DNA of 64,000 bases, taken from the NCBI GenBank assembly GCA_009667805.1, contig CM019066.1:333504077-333568076 (forward strand), written 5' to 3'. This document shows positions 11,336-23,519 of this stretch, piece by piece. The notes beneath the pieces were generated by a model, which was not told the origin of the DNA, ran no database searches, and saw only the letters and a program-made list of their open reading frames with translations. Within the stretch, counting starts at the first letter, position 1; each line of letters opens with the position of its first letter. This DNA is from Leptobrachium leishanense (Eukaryota; Chordata; Amphibia; Anura; Megophryidae). Both the position numbers and the translations under genes were made by a program.

Positions 11336-12082
11336 ATTTATTTTTTACAGCAAACCTGGTCATGTTTGGTATCATTGGAAAGGCCATGTTCAGGCCTCTC
11401 AAATGCTTTAAAACATGAACTGCCACGGATCGAGAGAAACAGGGATCCAAAAGATCCCCCTACCTCCACTTGGCAGCTAGGGGTTAACTGGCCCACTGAC
11501 ATCCTCACACATATGGTGAGAATGTCAGTGGGTGGGGGGTGACCCGGAGGCTTGGTTGAAATTCTAGATGTCAGCCACCTCCGGGTTTGAATCGTGATTC
11601 AGCGCCGAATTGCGATCCAGCAACAAATTGGTTAATGGGACACACCGCTGAAAAGGGGAGACTCTCCCCTTTCCAGTGGTGCAATTTTTAGTTTTGTAAC
11701 TTAAATGGTTGGGGAGATAGAGGGCTCCAAGGGAGCCCCCCTTCCTGGTTTTACTGCAGGCGGCGGCGATGTCATCACGTCTGCTGGGCCCCCTGAAAAG
11801 GCGGGGCAGGCTTCCAACCTGCCAGACCGCCACGGGAGCCCGGCGAGGGAGGTAAGTATTGGGTGGGAGGGAGGTTAGGAGACCCTGACATACCATGTAC
11901 ATCTGCGGGTCTAAGAGAGACTTACCGTTCGGACAGCATGGTACGTCAGTGGTCAGGAAGGGGTTAAAGGCAGCATGCTGGCCTTTTCGCCCCAAGTGGT
12001 GAAAAATCACGGTACCCCTGCCTGGCTTAGACACAGATTGGTGACATTGCACGATAAGGCACGAGACAATGTTAGCAATTTA

Positions 12083-12431
12083 GGCCGAGGTCAGATGAGC
12101 ATTTTTAAGAGCGGAAGGAACGTTCGTGAGAGTGGACAGTCCTCCCACTCAGATGCCCGTCCAGCCACCTCGCTGAGCGCAGTTAGTGCGCTGAGCGCAG
12201 TTAGGGCGCTCAGCGCTGCAAGGCTCGATGCTCCTATGGAGGATCACGCTTTGCAGCCCCGTCGAACGCATGTCGTAGCGTTTCGACTGGGAGCACTGGA
12301 CGCTGTAGTGCGCACGATTCGTGTGCATGCTTAAACGTGTGACCAGCCCTGTCGAAGCGTCACAACACTGCAATGGACGCCGGAAGGCACGTCAGTACTG
12401 GCGCACATAGTGCGCTTGTCTGACCCCGGCC
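12083..12431. mobile_element. MITE of the ggctaggg/ggtcagac family (diverged copy)
   Basis: Left end ggccgaggtcagatgagc and right end cttgtctgaccccggcc are inverted and match the ends of the copies at 19461, 26852, 27481 and 28201 (agacgagcg-type ends). The interior contains a direct repeat of agcgcagttagtgcgctg at about 12174-12215. Flanks TTTA and TTGC are degenerate forms of the TTAA target seen at 28201. Confidence 0.65.
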
Positions 12432-14460
12432 TTGCTCCTACAAAACTCAAATATGCACCTTTTGTAATTTGATTATTTGATTCAGTAGATTGTGTGATTC
12501 GCTGCTTACCTTTTCCTGGAAGCCGCCAGACGAAATCAGCTTCTTCAAAAGAGGTGAAGTAAAAGAATGTAATTTACAGGGAAGATTAATCATGCAAATC
12601 AGGTCAAGATAGATGCCTTCAATATGAGGATCGTCTGGGAAGCTAATAGGTCCACTTGCAACAGCGCACAACATATAATTTATGTAAAATTTTGCCCATA
12701 ATTTATGTACTGAGTACCTTGGTCTGTTATTCACAATCTCAAAGAGTTAAATTAAATGATTTAATGTTACTATGGAGAGGACTGTATATATAAATCGGTA
12801 CAGGTAGGTGTTTTTATACATTCGAAGCAAAACATTGATACTGTATAACTCAACAAGATCCAGAAACATACAGGAATATTGGGTCAAACTTTTTCTCGGC
12901 GAGGAATGACTATGGATGTAATTGTATATGAAATATGAAAGGGGAGCGGTGGAATCATTTTTTTCTGAATACTTTCGGCGACCTTGTAGGCCACAGATTG
13001 GGTAATTGCCAAAATACATTATCATATCATCATACCTACCTTATTAGTCCCAGCATCTAAACAAATGATCCTGCATTTGTTTTTTAGAAGGTGTTCACCT
13101 GCAGCTTGTTACAGAATGAGAATAGCAGGGGGCATTCACATTTATTACCTGTATTAATACGAACGCTTTCGTGTTTGATGTATCCGGAGATGGATTCAGT
13201 TTTGAAAGACAGGGGCTCGCCATGTAACTTTGTGCGTTTTCAAAGAAACGCGCTGCTCTGTTTTCTTTGAATGGTGTCACAAGGGGGAGAATAAACCATT
13301 GAACACACTGTGCTGGATACATTTTAAATCAGTCTTGCCCAAATTTCAATCTTGTGGGTATGAAACAATTCGCTCCCCTGAATGTCAATGAAGTGGATTG
13401 GTAAGCATTTCATAACGATAAGCTGAGAGCAGCGCTAATGGAGTTTCTTGGACTCCGTTACCTAATATAATCTGCCGCTCTGGTACACTTTTTAGTTATC
13501 TCAACATATATACAGTATATATATATATTTATTTTTTTCCCGAACATTTCTGTTATTTTTCAATTCGTAATTATTTAGATATATTAGAATATATCTAATG
13601 GCCTTTTAATGGGTAAAACATATTTAACTGGGGACAAAGATCTGACATGGAAAAGCTCACTGTTGACGTGCTGAGCTGTTATTAATGGCTCTTATACAAA
13701 GTATAGAAGTCGTTAATGTACAGGAACCTGATGTTAATTCCGAGCGGATAGCAAAGCTTGCTTTCAGGTCAGAATAGCATCTCCAGCCATTATGTTAATG
13801 GTAGGGTCAGAATAGGGCCCTCTGTGTATATAGACAGATGATATAAGTTGGAGATCACACACGTTTTAGGTAGGAGTCCCACAGCTGGATAAATCCATTT
13901 CTTTACATACATTTCCTTATTAGACACTGTATAACTATAACCGTTCCGCCTGAAATAAATGGCGTAGTGTTGCCTGGAAAAACGAGAGTGACGCTGGCGA
14001 AGGTTGGCTCCATATTTGTAATAGGATTGCGCCCCACTGCAGTTTCCATTGAGAGGAACCTCTTATGAGAGAGGGACTGGATCTAAAAATAACTGGACCT
14101 AAAATTAGACAAATGGCATTGAAAGGGTGGGGGGGCAGATCATTCGACTGTGAATAAGTTGGAATATTTTTCCAGACGGTTCGACCAGAGGGGCACTCCT
14201 AGAAGCAAAGGCACATAGAACCAGAACTAGAGTCTTTCCAGCACATCTTATGCAATTGTTTAGGTGAACAGACGGCTTAGGTAACTTTGAGTGTCATCTC
14301 CAGGTAAGACATGACTGCTAAAGACCGGTTTTATTGATTTGACCTTTTAATTACTAATTTTTATTTTTCCTGTGCCAAGAGCCTTCCATTGGATAATTAC
14401 TGCAGTGATTAATAGGTTTCAGCTGCAAACAATGAGGTCATGTGACTCACTGAATATACT
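12432..14460. other. Mostly unique A/T-rich DNA
   Basis: No gene or named repeat could be supported over 2 kb. A short (TA)n tract with flanking T-run lies at 13506-13540. Open frames on the minus strand at 12447-12734 and 12747-13025 have no motif or codon pattern that I would trust. This is one of the longest stretches in the window with no visible transposon. Confidence 0.5.
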
Positions 14461-14462
14461 GA

Positions 14463-14860
14463 ATGAGCAGGTTTTCCCATCAATGTTTTTTTTTCTCCCC
14501 TGATGGCACAGCGGGCATATTCCAAGATGGCAATGCCAGTATTCATCGGGCTCAAATTGTGCACGAGTGGTTCAGGGAGCATGAGACATCATTTTCACAC
14601 ATGGATTGGCCACCGCACAGTCCAGACCATAATCCCATTGAGAATCTTTGGAATAATGTGCTGGAGAAGACTTTACGCAGCGCCGCGACTCTCCCATCAT
14701 CAATGCAAGATCTTGGCCACAAACTAATGCAACTATGTGTGGAAAAAAAATGTTGACGTGACATTGCATGAACTTATCGAAACGATGCCGCGGCGATGCG
14801 TGTTGTAATCACAGCAAAAGGTGGGCTAATGAAATATTAGAGCATGTGACTATTTTTTGA
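14463..14860 (+). pseudogene. Tc1-like transposase, C-terminal fragment
   Basis: Only the C-terminal third of a Tc1/mariner DDE transposase is left. The frame at 14463-14756 shows [18 protein letters not shown], carrying the second catalytic aspartate, and [15 protein letters not shown], carrying the third catalytic acid (E), with spacing that fits the DD34E pattern of Tc1 elements. After a stop at 14754-14756 the reading continues in another frame towards the usual C-terminal basic tail (MNLSKRCRGD...), so at least one frameshift or stop has occurred. The N-terminal helix-turn-helix region and the first aspartate are absent, and no inverted ends were located. It cannot encode an active enzyme. 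Confidence 0.85.
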
Positions 14861-16109
14861 TTTTCCCACTTCCTTACCTGAATATCTGTGCCATTGGTTA
14901 TATAGGTATAGTGACAGCATGCAACATTTCCCTGGATCTAACACATCCATTGTGCAGCCGCTGTCTGAATGCGAGAGCCAGCCAGTCTGCTGCTCAGGAT
15001 GCTGGACATAGAGGGAACCGTGACATTAAATTTTTGGAGATTAGGATCTAGAATCTTACAGCAGGGCCCATGTCTTACTGATGCATAGCTTTGTCTCTTT
15101 CTGTCAGACTGAAATGTGATACTCGTAAGGTACTTTATCATTTGCTGCATAAACTGTTAGTGCTATATAAATTATTTATATTGTATACTGGATTGTGTTA
15201 GCGCACCTGGCATCTAGATATGTTGACCCTCACACAGCATGCTGTGAAGTGTTTCTCTGTAATAAAATGCGAACTGTATACTTTATATACACACACCTAG
15301 GTGAGATAGAAAGATTGATGCGTAAATATGAAGTATATAGATTTACAGATTGATACTTAACTAGATAGACCGATATATAGATATATAGGGCTGCAGATAT
15401 ACAGGTAGATATTAAAATAAAGGCAGTTTATAGATATCATGTAATAGCATCTTCAGAAAAGAACTCAAAGTGTCCATTCCCTGTGTGTCAGTGTGTTCTG
15501 TCCTCCGCACACCCGACCACAGGTAATAAAGAGATTATGCCCATTGAAAACCTTATGGCAGAATTATTCCATCACAGTCATCAAGATAATAAAGATTACA
15601 CTCTCTGCCCACCATCTGCCTTTAATCTTATGTCCCATCACCTTTAGATTGTCAGCTCCTGGGGTGTCTGGCAGAGCGTTCTCTATACAATGGCTGTAAT
15701 TGCTATATTATAATCCCAGAGGCAGGGCTATCTGTTTATTATGTACCATTATGGCTCCTGTTTGTATTTCCAATTTGGAAAGCATTGCGGAATGTGTTGG
15801 CGCTATATTACTGAGCAGTAATAATAATATTTATAGTAATTTTTAACATAATCTCAATCCATTCACAAAGACAAACGTGTACAGAGCTGGGATTGCCCTT
15901 TGGTCTCTCCAGCATATGACATAGAGACCAAAAGACCAGAGTGTGATAATGGGTTTTATTCACTAAACATTGATATGAGAGCATTGGGCCCCAATGTCAA
16001 TGCTACGGAGTCTTGGATATTCACAATTCATTGGACAATTAAAGGACATAGGGCACTACTTCCTTCTTGACTCTAAAACGGGCACCTGCAGGTTTCCCCG
16101 TAGAGTCCA
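14861..16109. repeat. A/T-rich stretch with two L2-like 3' ends
   Basis: Two segments resemble the L2 LINE 3' end of the window: about 15040-15180 (ends gtgctatataaattattta) and 15640-15830 (tgcggaatgtgttggcgcta followed by aataataat). Both lack coding sequence. Diverged dinucleotide and gata/tagatag-type tracts occur at 15290-15420. Nothing else is recognised. Confidence 0.4.
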
Positions 16110-16620
16110 TGTTTTAGCGTGAGATTCCTGGACTCGTGCTACTTCAGCACCTCACCACGGAGCCATGCGCTACCCTAGTATTGCTTCCGCGCTGCCACTA
16201 GTATCACCATAGGACTCCGTGGAGGGTTGCGCTGCTGGGCCGCGAGCCCTGCGCGATCTCGCTCATTGCGGAGTGATCGCAGAGAGAGGCTGAGGACTTT
16301 TTGTTGCTCTCGGCTGCCAGAATCAGGGGATCAGGTTCTCTCCGTGAGAAGTGAGGTGAGTATCGGATTTATTGGGGGGGTTTAGCTGGGGTTAATTGAT
16401 TCTGAAAATGCGGAATCCTTTAGCACCAACTTTTGGGTTTCAGTAATTAATAATCAGTTTTCCCATCTCTGCGGTAATTAGTGCTAGGACTTTGTAATAT
16501 CTTACTGATCCTAACGCTTATTACTGATTGCGGTCCCCAAAGTAGGATGCGCAAAGTATAGTAAGCTTGCGCAATCACCAATGCGCTAACAGATGTTTTT
16601 TAACTGCAAGTATAGGGTAA
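16110..16620 (+). mobile_element. MITE-like repeat, family C (copy 3)
   Basis: This matches 4485-5035 in inverted orientation and 1950-2200 in part: a central gaggtgagtatcggatt block followed by a G-run (16373-16381), tagcaccaac near 16425, actttgtaatatc near 16490, and gcgcaatcacc near 16575. No coding sequence and no clear target duplication. Confidence 0.5.
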
Positions 16621-16626
16621 ATTTAA

Positions 16627-16699
16627 CCCCTCATGGACCAATGACGTAACTGTTACGTCATAAATGCATTGACTTTAAAGACCCTTGGTCCTTAACGGG
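16627..16699. mobile_element. Very short TTAA-target element (73 bp)
   Basis: TTAA borders at 16623-16626 and 16700-16703 enclose inverted ends (cccctcatggaccaatgacg on the left; complement of cccgttaaggaccaagggtc on the right) around a central gacgtaactgttacgtc palindrome. The ends resemble family P ends (ccccttaaggaccac-type), so it is probably a minimal derivative. Confidence 0.6.
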
Positions 16700-16703
16700 T
16701 TAA

Positions 16704-18061
16704 TTTGTGCTGTATCTGCAGGATAAAAACACTCTCTAAAAACCTAAGGAATTAAATATCTAGGGCGCACTCCTTTTCCCCCACCTAATGTCCACAAGTG
16801 ATGGTTTAATCCGGCGAGTGTCTAGGCTGCATCATGGTCCACATGCTGCCCATCCCAACAGTGATGGGTTAAATACAAAGTGGGTGCCTCATGTCTCTCC
16901 TATGCCCTCTATATACCTACACGGCCAAATTCCCTCAATAGTTAACCCTTACACTAGCTACCCCCCACTACCTATTATTTGTGGTTAACGATGGATTAAC
17001 CCTTTGTGTGCTGCAATGCTTTCATATCTCTGGTATTCAGAGGGTTAAAGCAAACCCAGCACACCTTTTGGATTTCATATCTTCAACTTTATCCACAAAG
17101 ATGCAAATTATAGATTATATTGCCTGAATAATGTGGGCACTGCAAAGTCTGTTATATATTTTTGCTTTATTAACCGTGCGATGGGTAAATTGGAAGAATA
17201 TTAATGTGTTGTCGTATCGCAGAGGAGGCTGTATTTGAGTAAATATTGGTCATTATTAGGACTTTTGAAATTCAGGATAAAAAAACATTAAAACCGTGGG
17301 ATATAATTCTTGAGCGAGAGAAAACAAATATTTATTATATTGCTTATTATAATGATATTAAGAGTAATAATAATCATCATATAATCATTGTCAAAGTAAG
17401 AATGGTTACTCCATGCAGGATGTCATTTAACACAACATACGGATCTCAGATTTTGGCTTTTAATAAAGCTTTCCTTTGCTACATATGTTGCTTTTATAAA
17501 GATAGCTCTGTGTTTATTGTGTTTGGGAAAATCCAGAATATCACATCAGAGACAGTACTGCCCTCTATTGGAAACTCGCACTACAAAGGCTCGTCGGTCT
17601 TTAGTATGCAAAGCAACCGTAACCTGACAACTTATTACCCATATGCTGCAATCTCACAGCTCTAGAAATAACTCCGAGCTATTCCTTGCCTTTGGATTTC
17701 TGTACACACACATTATATATATATATTTATATATATACTGTGTGTATATGTATATATATATACTGTGTGTTTTGCTATATAATATTTTATATATATTGCA
17801 ATATATTATTATAAATTATAGATTATACAAATATATATACACACTATATATATATACATGGATTAGTAGCATATATTAGTTATATTTTAATGTATATGAA
17901 AAGTTTATATTTACGCACACGATTCTTAGAAACCATAAATCATTCCCTTATAATAAATACATTTTGTTAAAATAAATGCTTGATTAATTTTTCTCACAAA
18001 AAAAATGTTTATATAATTATAGATATGTATATTTTCCCCTTGTTGTCAACTTATTAAAAAG
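16704..18061. other. A/T-rich stretch with TA/GT simple repeat
   Basis: 16704-17690 has no feature that I can support; a 139-codon open frame at 17246-17665 has A/T-biased composition and no motif. 17712-17870 is a compound simple repeat of (TA)n with tactgtgtg insertions. 17880-18060 is A/T-rich and featureless. Confidence 0.55.
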
Positions 18062-18950
18062 GGGGTTATTCAGAGAGCACTGAAATTCTGCCGACGTTTC
18101 GGTGCTCTCTGTTCCCCCAACATCCCCGCACTTCGGGGATTCAAATTTCCCCACCCTGCGGTGAATTCAGCATTCACTGCAGGGTCCCCGGAGTGCAAGG
18201 AATTGGCCGCCGCAAACCTGCCGGACACCACCGCAAAACCGCCACAGACCTGCCGCAAACCTGTTGCCCGCCACGACCCACCGAACCGCCGCCGTAAACC
18301 CAACGAACATCTGCTGCAAACCCGCGGGAGGGCTGCCAAAAGCAGCCAACAAGCCGCCGGACGGGTAAAAAAACCCAATACGATTGAAAGTGTCAAAATT
18401 GAACCACAGTTTGCAAAAAACTACTGAAGGAAAATGCCTGGAATTTACGTATAAGATCCAATGAATGATAATAAAAACGTCTGTTACAGAAAGAATTAAA
18501 AAACGATTTAAAAAAACAAACAGAAAAAATATTTTGACCAAGAAATCCCATAAAATGCCTAAAAGATCCAAAAAAATCAATAAATAAAGAGACTTTTTGC
18601 TGCAGATTAAAATAATAAACGGTTTATTAGATATTGAATTAAAATGGGAATATTTTTAACATTGAAGCCTATGGGGTTCGCCTGAATAAACCTGCCGAAT
18701 GAAACCACCGAACAGCAGGGCATTTCGGCAACTTTTCACTGCTGTTCGGTGTTTTCTGAATAGATTAACCATTGCTTCTCTATGGAGGATTTTACTGCCG
18801 TCAAACAGCACTGTATTTGCAGGCAATTCACCAAAATTTGGCGAACTGTCTGCTCTCTGTATAGCCGAACGGCCCCAAAATGGCAACGTATGGGGAAATT
18901 CCCTGTCTGGTGCCATTTTGGTGCCAGATCGGCTGTCTCTGAATAACCCC
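18062..18950. mobile_element. MITE, family D (copy 3, 889 bp)
   Basis: Inverted ends ggggttattcagagag and its complement at 18936-18950 enclose the same blocks as family D copies 1 and 2 but in reverse order: GC-rich section first (18130-18370), then A/T-rich, then ttgaagcctatgggg, then the caggcaattcaccaaaattt block. A 26-nt motif built on ccgccacagacctgccgcaa is reiterated imperfectly at 18220-18310, which creates Arg/Pro-rich open frames on both strands (18161-18427 +, 18167-18580 -). These have no transposase motif. Confidence 0.8.
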
Positions 18951-19460
18951 AAAAGACTTCAGCAGCAGTAAAGTGTGTTTTACCTGCTGCAAAATTATAT
19001 TCTTTTTCAAAGGATGCGTATTAAGATTTGTGTGAAAAAGTCACGATAAAGTAAATGCACGTTGAATAATGAAATATAATTGAAAGGGATATTGCTAATT
19101 TTAGGGTTAGACAATAACTTCAGTTTTGCTCTTTTAGCCTAATATCTCATCGGTTCCTGACTCAGGTTAGTGAATACCGCCGGCAATTATAAACCAAGGA
19201 CAAATATAAGAACATATAACATTACAGAACCAGACGAGGTGGAAAGAAAAGAAAGGGTGTAATAGTATGGTTATTATACATTTTCTAGTTTACATCCATT
19301 GTACAGTGCTACAGAACCTGTTGGCACTTTATAAATGCTTGTAACTAACACAATAGTAAAGGGACACTATAGGCATTCAATGGAAACTGAAAGGTCACAT
19401 TAACCTGAATGTCCTCCCCATTCTCGAAACCCGTCCATAGAAGTCCTGATCCAGCCTTCT
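18951..19460. other. Stretch without a gene; weak L2-like 3' end
   Basis: 19290-19345 (attgtacagtgctacagaac ... tggcactttataaatgc) resembles an L2 3' end. No other repeat or gene is visible. Confidence 0.35.
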
Positions 19461-19900
19461 AAGGCTAGGGACAGATGAGCGCATTTTCTGCGGCCACCGT
19501 CAAAATGTACGTCGATGCGTGCGCACGCATTTTTTCACGGAATACGCTTAAGTGGTCAGACGATGCGCAATTCTGGACGTATTTCATGACGATGGGGTGA
19601 AAAGAAGTCTAGGGAAATCCGGCTGTTTGAACGTTATGTTGGCCGCACACTAGCAGCGTCTGACATCTCCTAATCACGCACACACGCTGCTATGCGGCCG
19701 CAGCGCACTCTGTACGTCAGTACCAGCGGTTTAACGTTCTCGAAAAAATGCGTTCATTTTCCACTTGCGTTGCGCGGCCGGACTTTTGTGCGACCGTACT
19801 TCGTATATTGGCTGTCATTGCCCGGCATCTGCTGCTAGTGCGGCTGTGATTATGTGCGCCAGAACGCGCGTTCGCACTGCCTCAGTCTGACCCTAGCCTT
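19461..19900. mobile_element. TTAA-type MITE, ggctaggg family (young copy 1)
   Basis: The ends ggctagggacagatgagc and the complement of ggctagggtcagactgag form an inverted pair. Over about 436 bp it differs from the copy at 27481-27916 by only three substitutions that I could find (about 19792, 19825 and 19844). Flanks are CTAA and TTAA. The interior is CpG-rich, with tacgtcgatgcgtgcgcacg and other acg-rich palindromes. No coding capacity. Confidence 0.85.
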
Positions 19901-19935
19901 AAAGGGGTAGGGGAGAAAAGATTCACCCTCCCCAG

Positions 19936-21154
19936 CAGTGGCGTAGCGTGGGTTATCAGCGCCCGGGGCAAGGCAAACATTGTGCGCCCCCCAACCTGTG
20001 GACACGGTAACACACCATGATTCCCTGCCACCAGTAGCGTATTTACCCCCTTACCCCACAAGCACATGTATTGTATATTAACTAAATACTGATATAATAA
20101 AAAAATTAAACACACATGTCCCCCCACGCTACGCCACGGCTACCAGTTACCCTGTCCCAGTATACCCTAACATAGTTCCACTCTCACACTATAACCAGTC
20201 ACTCTCTCTCAGTACCCCCAGTCACTCTCAGTATCCCCACTTTCTCCCAATACCCCCAGGCACTCTCTCTCCAAGTACCCCCAGTCACTCTCTCTCATCT
20301 TTCTCTCTTCAGGTACCCCACTTTCTCCCAGTACCCCCAGTCACTCCCTCCCAGTACCCCCAGTCAGTCACTCTCTCCCAGTACCCCAAGTCACTCACTC
20401 TCTCCCAGTACCCCCAGTCACTCCCTACCTCCAAGTACCCCAGTCACTCACTCTCCCAGTACCCCAGTCACTCACTCCCTCCCAGTACCCCCAGTCACTC
20501 TCTCTACCAGTACCCCCAGTCACTCTCACACTCTTTCTCCAAGTAGCCCCACTTTCTCCCAGTACCCCAGTCACTATCTCTCTCTCTAGCCAAGTATCCC
20601 CAGTCACTCTTTTCTAGTATCCCCAGTCATTCTCTCCCCGAACCGCCAGTCACCCTCTCCCTGTACCCCCAGTACCCCCTCACTGTGTGATGGTCACGCT
20701 GGTCTTGTGTCATACAGTGTCGCCTACCTGCATGGAGTTTCCGGTGGCCCGGGGGAGGAGGAGCTGTCCAGGGGGCTTAGTGGAGACCAGATATTAAATG
20801 TGCTGCAGGGCAGGAGCCTCCTTCCCTCCTTCCTTTCAGTGGCTGCAGGGCTGCCAGCGGCAGGGGGCGCTGGAACAGGGCTTCAAGGGGGGCTGACAAG
20901 TGTGGTACAGGGTGTTCTGTCGAATAATGCTGCGCTGCTTCACGTGACTCATTAAGGAGGAGTCGGGACATGACCAGAATTTTCTGTCCTGGTCCTCCAT
21001 ACTGGACGCTGAGTGCTAGGTCACTGCCGGCGCCGCAAAACTGGCAGACACCTTGCTGATCCCTGCTGGAAAATATTAGTGGTTCAAATTTTTTTTGAAA
21101 TTTTGCGCCCCCTAAGAAAATTGTGCCCCTGGGGCCCCCCACGCTACGCCACTG
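19936..21154. mobile_element. hAT-type non-autonomous element with internal minisatellite
   Basis: The ends cagtggcgtagcgtggg and the exact complement at 21138-21154 are of the hAT CAGTGGCGTA type. Flanking 8-mers are CTCCCCAG (19928-19935) and CTCCCCGG (21155-21162), a 7/8 target duplication. A further end-like block ccccccacgctacgccac lies inside at about 20120-20137, so the element may be composite: a 200-bp element joined to a longer one. The interior carries a 24-bp minisatellite. The 129-codon minus frame at 20777-21166 runs through the right end and is not a transposase. Confidence 0.85.
20160..20690. repeat. 24-bp minisatellite (cagtcactctctcccagtac type)
   Basis: More than 20 imperfect copies of a unit reading cagtcactctctcccagtac plus cccc, with unit lengths from about 16 to 30 bp. 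It is wholly inside the hAT-type element 19936-21154, so it arose in or was carried by the element. Confidence 0.85.
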
Positions 21155-21162
21155 CTCCCCGG

Positions 21163-21819
21163 ACACTTGATCTGTATTCCAGACAAAAGGTCTGGAATGT
21201 ACAGTAGTACAACAGAAGAGTCAACAGACTTCTCCCTGCAGATCTAAATTCATGCTCTTTTTGCTTACCAGATACCCCATCTGTACAGACATCAAATGCC
21301 ATGCCATGCGCTGCTACCATTGGCTGCCATCAGAAATCGTGGGGCCTCTTACTAAACCACTGGTCAGGGCCCCCTTCTGTCAGCTGCCCATTTCAATAAG
21401 CTAATTAAAAATATTACAAGTTGCCTATTTCTGCAAAACTTATTTTACTGGGAAAGGACTAAATCACTTCAAGGGGATAAAAAGTGTTCCCTGGAGCAGA
21501 TCATATTAATTGATCCCTCCGTTATGAGCCAGAGTGCTCTGATCGGCCCCGAGATGCCGCGGCCCAATGGGAAAATTGCTGATATATTGGTTGACCAGTC
21601 CTGGGTGACATGCCTGTTTGGCATTTAAGGTGCACATAGGGTTTGGCAAAGGCCCCCTTAATCAAGTGGGCCCCTGAGCATGTCATGGGCTGTCACCCCT
21701 GATGGCTTCCCGGCTGCTACACCACTCAGATAGTAATGCACTGCAGACACGAGTCCTGTTTATTAGTTGGTAAAGAAAGCATGTGTTTTAGCTTGGGAGA
21801 GGAAGTCTGCGGACTCTTG
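21163..21819. other. Stretch without recognised features
   Basis: No inverted-end element, tandem repeat or supported reading frame was found here. Phrases such as gatatattggttgaccag give no family match that I can name. Confidence 0.45.
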
Positions 21820-22544
21820 GGGCCCTATTACATTCTTTGCGCATATGTTTGCGCCGGCGCAAAAATGCATTAACGCGAGGGTAAAACCCTTTGTGCTGAA
21901 CGTCATATTACAATGTCAGCGCAACAAACGCGCGTATACGTCTACCGCGGGTGAACCTGTGCAAATGCTGCGCAAGCTTACTGTACGTCGCGCGTTCTAT
22001 ACTTAACATTGTGAGCGCAAATGCGTTTGTGCGCTGGTACGCGGATGGTATTACAAACTATGCGCAGGAATTAACGCATAGAAGTTGCGCGCATAATTTT
22101 AGCAACTCCTAAAAGCTGGTGTTAATGGCAAATTCTATCAACGTGGCCGAAACCAAATACACCAGCCCAAAAAAAAAAACGCGGCAAAGTATAGTTACAC
22201 ATTCTACACATACCAAACCAATAAATTTGAGAAGTTGTGTGTGCATTTTTTATTGATGCAGCGTATAATCGCAGATTGACTTTGACAGGCGCAAAAAATT
22301 TATGTGAGACAATTGTCGTTCTTAATTCTGATTGACTGAATCGTGTGAAAAAAACAGTCTGCACACTGATTTCTGTGCGCAACGTTACTGCGCGCGCATT
22401 TGTGCGCGTCCGTTTTAATGCGCGTTATTGCTCGACGGATGAAAAAATGCACGAGGATTGTAATTCCAGCGTTGATTTATGCTCGTTAACGCACAAATTC
22501 ACGCGTTGCGCGAGCATTTTAACGCGAAGATTGTAATAGGGCCC
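21820..22544. mobile_element. MITE with gggccctattacaat ends (725 bp)
   Basis: The left end gggccctattacattctttg and the right end read as complement (gggccctattacaatcttcg) form an inverted pair, and much of the element can fold back: acgcgtt, gcgcgcat and tgcgcaa motifs recur on both halves. It is very rich in GCGC and CpG. No target duplication can be fixed because the right flank is another element. Open frames inside have no motif. Confidence 0.8.
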
Positions 22545-23515
22545 TTTGTGTTTTGGTCTAATTTTCCTCTTACTCATTTATGGAACCCACACAAATTATA
22601 TACTGGTTTTCACGCCATTAAATGGACTTTCTAAAGATACCATTATTTCCATAACATCGTATAATTTACTATAAGAAAATTATGAAATATGATGAAAAAT
22701 AGAAAAAACACACTTTCTCAAACGTTAATCCCCAAAATCCACAACCACCAAAAAAAGACCCCGGCTAAATAGTTTTGAAGTTTTGTCCTGAAATTAGAAA
22801 TACCCAATTTTTACATGTTTTTGCCTTTTTTAATGAGCTAATTTTGACCATTTTATGCTCATCATGTTTTATTGTACACCCAGGATTTTTTTTTTTTATC
22901 ACACCTATTCATGTTTGGTATCATTTGAAGGGCCATGATCAGGCCTTTCCAATGATACCAAACATGACCATCTAGCTGGCACGGATCGGGAGATACGGTG
23001 ATCCAAATGATCCCCCTAGCTCCACTTGGGAGCTAGAGGGTTAGCTGGCCGACTGATGTCATTGCACATATGGTATGTCAATGGGTGGGGGGTGATCCGG
23101 AGGCTTGGCTGACATCTTGGATGTCAGCCACTTCCGGGTGGAAATAACGATCCAGCGCCGAATCGCGATCCGGCACCTAAGGGGTTAAAGAGAGGTACCG
23201 AAAAGGGCAGACTCCGTCTTCTCCAGCGGTGCCTCTCTTTTTTCCTAGCTCGAGCCGTTCGCGAGGCAGGTGCTAGGGGCGCTGGGGGCGCCTGAAAATG
23301 TCATCATCATGCATGGCAATAATGTCATTGTGACGGCTGGGGCCCATAAACCATCAGGCTGGCTTTAAGGAAGCCAGTCTGTCGTGGGACCCTGGCCAGA
23401 GAGGTGAGTATAGGGAGGGAGGGGGTTAATGGACCATGATGTACCTAGTAAGTCCTTGGTCCTTAAGGGGAATTTTCCCCAGGAAATACTATGTACATCA
23501 GTGGTCCTTATGGGG
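22545..23515. mobile_element. TTAA-target MITE, family P (copy 2, 5' end missing)
   Basis: From attttcctcttactcattta onwards this follows family P copy 1 (9183-11963) without the retroposon, and ends gtggtccttatgggg|TTAA at 23515. The outer 20-30 bp of the left end are absent; the gggccctattac MITE adjoins there. It shows the pre-insertion structure of the region that is split in copy 1. Confidence 0.8.
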
Positions 23516-23519
23516 TTAA

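Larger units (their letters stand above)
9183..11963. mobile_element. TTAA-target MITE, family P (copy 1), with a retroposon inside
   Basis: TTAA lies at both borders (9179-9182, 11964-11967). The ends are inverted: ccccttagtgacc on the left and the complement of ccccttcctgacc on the right. The left 400 bp match 42567-42180 inverted and 22551-22870 direct, with marks such as ttttcctcttactcgttta and agaccccggctaaatagttt. The right 620 bp match 41365-41990 inverted and 22905-23515 direct. TTAA targets with CCC-type ends are typical of piggyBac; Kolobok also uses TTAA. No transposase remains. A retroposon at about 9640-11335 splits the element. Confidence 0.85.

Noticed and set aside
12447..13322. 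Series of minus-strand frames of 75-95 codons as possible exons
   Set aside because: No consistent splice sites, no motif and no similarity to anything that I know; too weak to report as genes.
17246..17665. 139-codon open frame
   Set aside because: Composition follows the local A/T bias and there is no recognisable motif or repeat family.
18161..18580. Arg/Pro-rich open frames on both strands
   Set aside because: They come from a reiterated GC-rich motif inside a MITE.
20777..21166. 129-codon minus-strand frame
   Set aside because: It runs through the inverted end of a hAT-type element and has no transposase block.
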